The translations under genes and the position numbers were made by a program. The notes below the pieces were generated by a model. The model did not search any database. It was given only the letters and a program-made list of their open reading frames with translations, and had not been told where the DNA came from. From the NCBI GenBank assembly GCA_022701275.1, contig CP031740.1, positions 3,669,001 through 3,733,000 on the forward strand: 64,000 nucleotides of DNA. Reading direction: 5' to 3'. This DNA is from Microcoleus vaginatus PCC 9802. Its GTDB lineage: Bacteria > Cyanobacteriota > Cyanobacteriia > Cyanobacteriales > Microcoleaceae. Below, piece after piece: positions 58,240 through 64,000 of the stretch (its first letter is position 1; every line of letters starts with the position of its first letter).

Positions 58240-59616
58240 ATGGAACAGGGTATGGAACTAAATTTACAGAAATTTTATAGCGCCTGCAATCCCAGCTACA
58301 CCCTGGCAGTAGCAAATCAAAAAGACCGACAATACTATATCGATTTCTCTTCAGTGCGGGGCGGCACAATCGTCGAACAATTGGAGCGCACCATCAGCCG
58401 TCTGTCCCCCGATGCACCTACCTGTCAATTATTCACCGGTCACATCGGCTCTGGTAAATCAACTGAATTGCTGCGGCTGCAAGCTCAATTGCAGCAACAA
58501 GGATTCCATGTTGTTTACTTTGAGTCGAGTAAAGACTTAGACATGGCAGATGTAGATATCACTGACATTTTGTTGAGCGTTGCTCGTCAGGTGAGCGAAA
58601 GCATTGAGAAAATGAAAATCAAGCTGCAACCGAGGGGTTTTAAAGCTTTGCTCAAAGGGGTTGCTGATGTTTTTCAAACTCAAATAGACTTGAGCGCTGA
58701 AGCTAATGTCCCTGGTGTTGGGGAAATAAATGCCAGCACAGAGGGAGAATTTTCTCTGGCGTTGGGAATTGGCAAAATTACTGCTAAAGCGAAAGATGCT
58801 CCGAATCTGCGATCGGAGTTGAGGCAATATTTGGAGCCGCGAACTAATGTAATTTTAGATGCACTGAATAAAGAGTTGCTGGAGCCGGCTAATCAAGAAC
58901 TCAAACGCCAAGGGAAACAAGGACTTGTAGTAATTATCGACAATCTCGATCGCATACACCTGTGCGCGAAACCGACGGGGCGGCTTCAGCCGGAATACCT
59001 GTTTGTCGATCGCGGCGAACAGTTGGCAAGACTAAATTGTCACGTCGTGTATACAATTCCTTTGGTGCTGATTTTCTCTAACGATTTGGGCCAGTTGACC
59101 AATCGATTTGGGGTAGATCCGAAGGTTTTGCCGATGGTGCCGGTGCAGTTTAGCGACGGTTCTGAGTGCTCTGAGGGTCTGGAATTGCTGCGGCAGATGG
59201 TTCTGGCGCGGGCTTTTCCCACAGTGCACCCTTCGCAGCGCTATGCTTTGGTGGGCAAAGTTTTCGACTCTGCGGAAACTCTCGATCGCCTGTGTCGAGT
59301 CAGCGGCGGTCATGTCCGCAATTTGCTGCAACTGCTGTATAGCTGTCTGCAGAAACAAGACCCTCCTCTGTCGCGGGAAACTTTGGAAAATGTGATCATC
59401 CAGCGCCGCCACCAGCTTACTTTGGCGATCGAACCGGATGAGTGGCAATTGCTGCGCCAAGTATCCGCTACCAAAACTGTGACTGGGGAAACTAAATACC
59501 AAATCTTGCTGCGTAGTCTCTGGGTGTTTGAATACCGTTACGGCGAGGATTATTGGTTTGATGTCAATCCGATTTTGGCGGACGCCAAAGAGTTTCGGGA
59601 AACAGTTGAGAGTTGA
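58240..59616 (+). CDS. P-loop ATPase of unknown function
   Basis: The 458-residue protein (454 if the ATG at 58252 is used, giving MELNLQKFYSACNP) has a Walker A motif GHIGSGKST at about 67-75, a Walker B-type strand GLVVIIDNLDRI at about 228-239 and a sensor-type C-terminal region with CRVSGGHVRNLLQLLYS, as in AAA/STAND-like ATPases. The part between (about 130-190) is Glu/Ala-rich. Such proteins are frequent in cyanobacteria and can serve as signalling or defence ATPases, but no effector domain is attached here. Confidence 0.8.
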   Translation: MEQGMELNLQKFYSACNPSYTLAVANQKDRQYYIDFSSVRGGTIVEQLERTISRLSPDAPTCQLFTGHIGSGKSTELLRLQAQLQQQGFHVVYFESSKDLDMADVDITDILLSVARQVSESIEKMKIKLQPRGFKALLKGVADVFQTQIDLSAEANVPGVGEINASTEGEFSLALGIGKITAKAKDAPNLRSELRQYLEPRTNVILDALNKELLEPANQELKRQGKQGLVVIIDNLDRIHLCAKPTGRLQPEYLFVDRGEQLARLNCHVVYTIPLVLIFSNDLGQLTNRFGVDPKVLPMVPVQFSDGSECSEGLELLRQMVLARAFPTVHPSQRYALVGKVFDSAETLDRLCRVSGGHVRNLLQLLYSCLQKQDPPLSRETLENVIIQRRHQLTLAIEPDEWQLLRQVSATKTVTGETKYQILLRSLWVFEYRYGEDYWFDVNPILADAKEFRETVES

Positions 59617-59793
59617 GAGTTGACAGTTAACAGTTGAGGGTTTACAGTCACTCGGCGAGGAAAATCGCTTCTGCACCAACGAAGTTCACTCCTAGCCGAC
59701 TAAAGAATAAGGGCCCAAGTGTAGCAGGATGTGGTATGAAAACTAACGAAACTCAACAGTCAACCGTTAACAGTCAACAGTCAACTAACAAAA
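59617..59793. repeat. AGTTGACAGTT/GTCAACAGTC repeats
   Basis: Both ends of the spacer between the ATPase gene and aroE hold heptamer repeats of the GTTGACAGT class. Confidence 0.65.
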
Positions 59794-60771
59794 ATGATTA
59801 AAGGCACTACTAAACTGTTAGGAGTAATTGGTCATCCCGTCGAACATTCTCTGTCGCCGGCGATGCACAATGCTGCTATTTCCCACTTGGGAGTCGATTT
59901 TGTTTACCTGCCGTTTCCCGTAAAACCAGGGGATTTAAAAGCTGCTCTTGCAGGATTTGCGGCGATCGGCGTTCGGGGATTTAGCATCACGATTCCGCAC
60001 AAACAAGCAATCTTACCCCTGTTGTCGGAAGTTTCCCCGATCGCCCGAGCGATCGGCGCAGTCAATACCGTATACCTGAGTGACAAAGGTTGGTGCGGCA
60101 CAAATACTGACGTTGAAGGCTTTCTCGCGCCGCTGCAAACCCCCCCAACCCCCCCTTACCAAGGGGGGGCTAAAGACGCGACCTCTCCGTTAGAAAGGGG
60201 CAATACGGCTGTCGAATCCTGTCCCCCCCCTTACCAAGGGGGGGCTAGGGGGGGTTCCGATTGGAGTCAGAAAGTAGCGGTAATTTTGGGGAATGGTGGG
60301 GCGGCGAGAGCTGTTGTGGCTGGATGCGCTCAATTGGGATGTGCAGAGATTCACGTTGTCGGCCGCAACGAACAAAATTTAGCGGAATTTCAGCAGAGTT
60401 GGATCAATTCTCCGATGCCCGTGCAGAATTTGCAGGTGCATACTTGGGAGAATTTATCAATGTTAATCTCGCAGGCAGATTTGCTGGTGAACACGACGCC
60501 TGTGGGGATGTATCCGCAGGGGGAAAAGTCGCCGGTTGCGGAGGGTGCGCTCGATCGAATTTCAGCAGGTGCGATCGTCTATGATTTAATTTACACCCCT
60601 AATCCTACCCAGTTTCTCAAAGATGCAAAGCTTCGGGGAGCGCGAGCTATTGACGGACTCGAAATGCTAGTTCAACAAGGAGCAGCCGCCTTAAAAATTT
60701 GGCTGGATAAAGAATCCGTCCCAGTCCATGTGATGCGCCAAGCCTTGCGACAGCATTTAGGTCTAGACTAA
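59794..60771 (+). CDS. aroE: Shikimate dehydrogenase with repeat-derived insertion
   Basis: AroE reduces 3-dehydroshikimate with NADPH in aromatic amino acid synthesis. The 325-residue protein shows HSLSPAMHN, the catalytic Lys in TIPHKQ, GAVNTVY, GTNTDVEGF, the NADPH loop GNGGAARAVV, VVGRN and VNTTPVGM. Length is about 40 above the usual 285 because residues about 115-155 are encoded by two CCCCCTTACCAAGGGGGG repeats around a TTAGAAAGGGGC unit (60137-60257). The insertion lies between GTNTDVEGFL and the NADPH-binding loop, at the domain junction, and stays in frame. Confidence 0.9.
   Translation: MIKGTTKLLGVIGHPVEHSLSPAMHNAAISHLGVDFVYLPFPVKPGDLKAALAGFAAIGVRGFSITIPHKQAILPLLSEVSPIARAIGAVNTVYLSDKGWCGTNTDVEGFLAPLQTPPTPPYQGGAKDATSPLERGNTAVESCPPPYQGGARGGSDWSQKVAVILGNGGAARAVVAGCAQLGCAEIHVVGRNEQNLAEFQQSWINSPMPVQNLQVHTWENLSMLISQADLLVNTTPVGMYPQGEKSPVAEGALDRISAGAIVYDLIYTPNPTQFLKDAKLRGARAIDGLEMLVQQGAAALKIWLDKESVPVHVMRQALRQHLGLD
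60137..60257. repeat. CCCCCTTACCAAGGGGG repeat cluster inside aroE
   Basis: Two copies of the GC-rich palindrome (60142-60172 and 60222-60255 approximately) flank a CTCTCCGTTAGAAAGGGG segment. Related to the copy inside the methyltransferase gene at 49231-49262. Confidence 0.85.
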
Positions 60772-60878
60772 TGCCATTTCTTCAAAAAGTAGCTGTAGGT
60801 TTCCGAATTCGTATAAGTATAAATTTGAGGCTAAATTCGCGCTAAGCTGAGAATTAAAATATACTTCCCCCGCCATTT

Positions 60879-61310
60879 ATGAAATTTCGAGCTATCAGCC
60901 TTTTTTTTGCTACTTGCCTAATCGGAATTTTTAGTTTGGTATACACTCCACCTGCTTGGGCTCTGACGCAGATTAAACTTTCCGACCTTTCTTATCGCGA
61001 ATGTCCGGCCCAAATGGGAGAAGGAACAGTCACCAGTGGCAGTTCGATGGAAGCTACCTGCTTTTTGATTACTGGGAAAGCTGAAAATAGCACCGGCAAA
61101 CCAGTTGTCAATGCCGATATTTTCGGCCGCATTTATGATGCCGACGACAATCCGGTGATGCAAAATCGCACTCGCTTGGGTTCTATAGAAGAAGTTCCTC
61201 CCGGAGTTAGCGATTTTCAGCTCAGAATTTCCGTTGCCGCCAATCAACGAACACCTTTGAAGCTCAAGCAATTTAAAGCTACAGGTTTTACTGGCGTGGT
61301 TCGCCGTTAA
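60879..61310 (+). CDS. Small exported protein, unknown function
   Basis: The 143-residue protein has a signal peptide (ISLFFATCLIGIFSLVYTPPAWA, AxA-type cleavage near residue 29) and a beta-rich domain with CFLITGKAENSTGKPVVNAD, IFGRIYDADDNPVMQN and VPPGVSDFQLRISVAANQ, which reads like an FxLYD or immunoglobulin-like module. Two Cys (in RECPAQ and ATCFL) could be paired. It is 107 bp after aroE on the same strand. Confidence 0.7.
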   Translation: MKFRAISLFFATCLIGIFSLVYTPPAWALTQIKLSDLSYRECPAQMGEGTVTSGSSMEATCFLITGKAENSTGKPVVNADIFGRIYDADDNPVMQNRTRLGSIEEVPPGVSDFQLRISVAANQRTPLKLKQFKATGFTGVVRR

Positions 61311-61444
61311 CAAAACTATTTAAGATTTTAGATTGCTGATTTGAGATTTTGGGTTGGCTGTTGAGAAACCGCGATGCAGTTTTCGATTGTAGATTTGAGA
61401 TTTGAGATTGTTGAGTGGCTGGCAATTTCTCATTTCTCATGTAC

Positions 61445-61480
61445 GATGAACTCCCCAGCTTTTCAACCGGGGAGTTCATC
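61445..61480. terminator. 12-bp hairpin between convergent genes
   Basis: GATGAACTCCCC pairs exactly with GGGGAGTTCATC with a 12-base loop. It lies between the plus-strand exported protein gene and the minus-strand yggT gene and could stop transcription from both sides, although a T-tract is lacking on either strand. Confidence 0.45.
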
Positions 61481-61568
61481 TAAAAATCTCAAATCTAAAA
61501 TTTAGTGGCCGGCAGCTATGTCTGCCAAACAATTTACGCTCGATGCTTAAAAACTTAAGCTTTTCAAA

Positions 61569-61856
61569 CTACAAGGATGTTTGCAAGCTGGTCAAAAGAC
61601 CGATCAAGAATTCCGAGCCGAACTGAAGTACAAAAAAGGCAATCAGTGGCGAAAAGTCAATCCCTCCCAAGGGGGGGATAATCGATCGGAATAGATTCAG
61701 GTAAGGATCTGTTAACTGACTCAAAATCGAAAACGGGGGGTCGTACCAATTGATATTGGGGAACCAGCTTAACAGCACCCGAAAAATCATCAGGACTAGA
61801 TAGATTTGCAGAAATGTCGCTAGCGTGGTTGCCAAAAGGCCTATTGAAGAACTCAT
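61569..61856 (-). CDS. YggT-family membrane protein
   Basis: The 95-residue protein has two membrane helices joined by a loop: LQIYLVLMIFRVLLSWFPNI and the conserved DPYLNLFRSIIPPLGGIDFSP. The W-F-P-N and DPY-LNLFR motifs define the YggT family. In cyanobacteria and plastids members (CCB3-like/YCF19) influence thylakoid or nucleoid organisation. Confidence 0.92.
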   Translation of the reverse strand: MSSSIGLLATTLATFLQIYLVLMIFRVLLSWFPNINWYDPPFSILSQLTDPYLNLFRSIIPPLGGIDFSPLIAFFVLQFGSEFLIGLLTSLQTSL

Positions 61857-62110
61857 AAATTTTGCTTGTACTTTGAGTAAAGTTTACAGACACTTTAACT
61901 GTGAGTTTAGCATAGCTGGGGGAGTGACAGAGGAGGGAGAGGGGGGAGAGGGGGAGCATCAGGCTTTTTACGGGCGGGCAAGATAGGATACCCACCCCAC
62001 AATAAAATTCACTCTTGGTAAAACAGGCTCAAAAGCCAGTTCTTGAGAATGGCGCAAGATGTTAGTAGCCCCCATTGAGCTGCCAGACTAATCTAAAATT
62101 TTAAATGGAT

Positions 62111-62434
62111 TCAGGAGTCTGGAGCGATCGAACCCTCGTTGCCCGGCGCCGGCGCGTTGCCGTTTACGTCGCCGAGTTGCAGCCGCACGTCATCTATTGC
62201 CTGATTTAGCTGGGCAATTTTATCTTCTAAACTCAGCCTTGCTACTTCCATCCCGTCGGCTTCGAGTTGGCTGGCTTTCCTCTGGCGGATTTTTCTGGTT
62301 TTTGCGTCTGAAGGTTCACTCAGCAAAGCTTCAGCAGCGCGCCGCGACAGCACCGCGCCCAAAACTGCACCCACCAAGCCGCCAAGGGCAGCTCCGGCAA
62401 TAAATCCCCCTGTAAAACCCTCTCGATTACTCAT
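62111..62434 (-). CDS. Small YtxH-like membrane-anchored protein
   Basis: The 107-residue protein starts with a Gly/Ala-rich membrane segment (FTGGFIAGAALGGLVGAVLG), followed by a basic stretch (KTRKIRQRKASQ) and a helical coiled-coil region (LEDKIAQLNQAIDDVRLQL) before a disordered tail. This layout resembles YtxH-type proteins. Function unknown. Confidence 0.7.
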   Translation of the reverse strand: MSNREGFTGGFIAGAALGGLVGAVLGAVLSRRAAEALLSEPSDAKTRKIRQRKASQLEADGMEVARLSLEDKIAQLNQAIDDVRLQLGDVNGNAPAPGNEGSIAPDS

Positions 62435-62478
62435 AGCTCAACTCAACTGCGCGATATTTCCTTATTTTGTTTATTTTG

Positions 62479-62509
62479 ACACTCTCCCGGTGAGAAACCG
62501 GGAGAGTGT
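62479..62509. repeat. 13-bp hairpin upstream of YtxH-like gene
   Basis: ACACTCTCCCGGT and its exact complement enclose GAGAA. It sits between the cysteine-cluster protein gene and the YtxH-like gene on the minus strand and could be an attenuator or terminator. A degenerate GTGGGGTG/CCCATCCCAC repeat follows at about 62548-62600. Confidence 0.55.
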
Positions 62510-62632
62510 TAGTTGTCAGGTAGGCGTTGCACCATTTGAAAAGGATGCTTGTGGGGTGTCCCGCCTGCTGTGAAAATGCACGCCTTCGGGTTCATTGGCC
62601 CATCCCACAAAACAATCAAAATCATCCCGCAA

Positions 62633-63007
62633 TTATGCAACACCGTCAGGTAAGGCGAGAATTCCGACTTCAGAGTTAAAGCGGATCATTTCCAAAGATC
62701 GATCGCCATAAAGGTCTTCAATGTGTTCCAAGCAGCAGTCGATCGCGAAATCGTTCAATTGGGCCGGCTCAACGCCGTACATATCCTGAAACACCTCTGA
62801 GTCTACCCGACAAAAGCGCGGTCGATCGCCGTAAATTCCGCATTCTCGGGTCGCTTTGTCAAAATTGATACACCAACCGTCATCTCCAACTAAGCTCAAA
62901 TAGAGCGATAATTCGTCTTCAGATAAATACTCGTCTAAGTCGGGGCGCTCTGTTGGGTCGAGGTAACAACAAGCACCGCACTGCTTTACGCAACGCCAAG
63001 TAGCCAT
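62633..63007 (-). CDS. YkgJ-family cysteine cluster protein
   Basis: The 124-residue protein has the CxxCGACC-type motif (CVKQCGACCYLDP), then CINFDKATRECGIYGDRPRFCR and a late CC (AIDCCLEH), which make up the putative zinc or Fe-S binding site of the UPF0153/YkgJ family. Activity is unknown. A run of ATTTTAG heptamers begins just upstream of its start. Confidence 0.9.
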   Translation of the reverse strand: MATWRCVKQCGACCYLDPTERPDLDEYLSEDELSLYLSLVGDDGWCINFDKATRECGIYGDRPRFCRVDSEVFQDMYGVEPAQLNDFAIDCCLEHIEDLYGDRSLEMIRFNSEVGILALPDGVA

Positions 63008-63011
63008 AGTT

Positions 63012-63051
63012 TGATTTTAGATTTTAGATTTTAGATTTTAGATTTTAGATT
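63012..63051. repeat. GATTTTA heptamer array
   Basis: About five and a half perfect tandem copies of the 7-bp unit directly upstream of the cysteine-cluster gene. The rest of the 63052-63356 spacer holds the psb30 promoter and no other gene. Confidence 0.85.
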
Positions 63052-63356
63052 CGGAGCATAATCGGGAAAATGCCAAACTTTAGGAGATTGGGGCTCTTCA
63101 AGTATATCAATTGCCAGCGCCGGAGGCAGATCTCCTCTAGGGGCCTTCGATTTTAGATTTGAGGTTTTAGATTCCGCTCACTTTCGGGGAAGGGGCATCA
63201 AATCCCTGGTTTGGTGTCACTGAGAGGTCGATCGTAGTTTACATTTTGTTGAATTTTGTAAAGTTCCTTAAAAAATATGGTCGATCGCCCGGTAAAATCA
63301 GAAGCGGATTTTCTAATTCAACAATCTAGACTTAATCACTACAGTCAGGAGGACAC

Positions 63357-63497
63357 ATGGACTTTATAACCGATCTTTTCAGTGGTATGGCTGGTGTAGA
63401 CTACCAACTCATTGTTCAGGTAGCTTTAGTTGCAGCCGTCGTGCTTTCGGGCCCGATCGTGATTTTTCTGTTGGCAGCTAGAGGCGGCGACCTGTAA
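63357..63497 (+). CDS. psb30: Photosystem II protein Psb30 (Ycf12)
   Basis: A 46-residue single-helix protein: MDFITDLFSGMAGVDYQLIV, then QVALVAAVVLSGPIVIFLLA and the diagnostic ARGGDL C-terminus. It belongs to photosystem II near PsbJ and the cytochrome b559 side and stabilises the complex. The Shine-Dalgarno CAGGAGG precedes the ATG by about six bases. The gene is too short for ordinary ORF cut-offs. Confidence 0.95.
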   Translation: MDFITDLFSGMAGVDYQLIVQVALVAAVVLSGPIVIFLLAARGGDL

Positions 63498-63618
63498 TTA
63501 TAGCACGCTCCGGGGCGATCGAGAGTTGGGAGTTTTGAGTTTTAAATTATTCAAAATTCACAACGCTCGATCGCCAATTTTCCATGATGCACGAAATTTT
63601 TTATCAAATACCGAGTTA

Positions 63619-64000
63619 TCAAATACCCAGGGCGTGTTTAGCAGTTTGAATCAAATTCTCAAAAAAAGGTAGAGATACATCGACTTCTCTAGCATCTTTG
63701 CGGGAGTTACCTAACAAACCGATGTTTTGTCCGGGTGAAACAGCCAGAACTTGGCCTTGAGAGTTGCGAATTCTCAATTCCTCGATCGACCCGGCGGGAG
63801 ATAGACTGCAAGAATAAGTGCGATCGCAGTAATCAAACTCAACTTTTCCCAACCTCGGTGGCCTGGAAGTAGCAGCATTTGCGGGCAGCCGGACACCCAA
63901 CAATTCTAACTCCACTGATGTCTTCCCATTAAAACTATTTTCCCGCAATCGGTAAGCAATATCAACCCGCCGAGGCAAAGGAAAATATTCCCCCCAACGC
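63619..64000 (-). CDS. recJ: Single-stranded-DNA exonuclease RecJ, C-terminal part (runs off window)
   Basis: The frame is open to the window's end. Its last 127 residues begin RWGEYFPLPRRVDIAYRLRE, continue NSFNGKTSVELELLGVRLP and end with LIQTAKHALGI. The DIAYRLRENSFNG...ELELLGVRLP sequence is typical of the OB-fold C-terminal region of cyanobacterial RecJ. The catalytic DHH part would be beyond 64000. It is convergent with psb30. Confidence 0.8.
   Translation of the reverse strand, partial: RWGEYFPLPRRVDIAYRLRENSFNGKTSVELELLGVRLPANAATSRPPRLGKVEFDYCDRTYSCSLSPAGSIEELRIRNSQGQVLAVSPGQNIGLLGNSRKDAREVDVSLPFFENLIQTAKHALGI

Noticed and set aside
63235..63275. HLR1 (RpaB) site upstream of psb30
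   Set aside because: Only the first half (TTTACATT) fits; the second half has two mismatches at core positions.

Overview
The window is a chromosomal stretch of a filamentous, non-heterocystous-type cyanobacterium, most likely from the Oscillatoriales/Microcoleaceae (Microcoleus, Oscillatoria or relatives). Genes restricted to or typical of oxygenic phototrophs support this: apcE, psb30, rpaB, ldpA, ycf45-like, a complex C cofactor-assembly factor, and an atp operon containing both b and b' subunits. The HIP1 octamer GCGATCGC is abundant, and there are many short intergenic repeats (ATTTTAG heptamers, GTCAACA-type repeats, CCCCCTTACCAAGGGGG elements). The genus is inferred, not shown.

Layout. 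0-9.9 kb: ycf45-like R3H/AAA protein, ldpA, a four-carbon acid sugar kinase, a membrane protein, a cysteine desulfurase, a family 2 glycosyltransferase, an NlpC/P60 hydrolase and a serine hydrolase. 10-20 kb: tRNA-Ser(GCU), patatin, MscS channel, alr, then cell-envelope genes (peptidoglycan-binding/beta-propeller, SLH protein, lipoprotein) and small unknowns. 20-24 kb: rfbB and a cyanoexosortase A unit (crtA, partner protein, HpsJ-like). 24-31.6 kb: CCB-type factor, rpaB, radA, two decayed toxin-antitoxin modules, the TIGR02587/TIGR02588 pair, CPBP protease, DUF3326. 31.6-36.5 kb: ferredoxin, two Uma2 proteins flanking a GTPase, twin 70-residue HTH proteins. 36.6-42.8 kb: atpI-B-E-F'-F-H-A-G operon on the minus strand. 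43-46 kb: nitrate-reductase-associated protein, moaA, and a two-gene islet bounded by two copies of the moaA 3' end. 46-51 kb: small unknown ORFs among repeats, and a methyltransferase. 51-54 kb: apcE. 54-58 kb: a PhoX phosphatase region flanked by a 97-bp inverted repeat, then LysR and PfpI pseudogenes. 58-64 kb: P-loop ATPase, aroE carrying repeat-derived peptide insertions, YggT, a cysteine-cluster protein, psb30, and the 3' end of recJ.

Most genes are core housekeeping and photosynthetic functions in short transcription units; the atp operon is the only long one. Plasticity is concentrated in four places: the broken toxin-antitoxin cluster (27.4-28.2 kb), the moaA islet (44.6-46.0 kb), the repeat-rich 46-49 kb zone and the decayed 56.9-57.7 kb locus. 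The most unusual observation is the duplicated moaA 3' end around two translationally overlapping unknown genes. Their sequences suggest an antitoxin-like N-terminus and a Cys/His enzyme-like partner. No CRISPR array, complete transposase gene, rRNA or prophage was seen.
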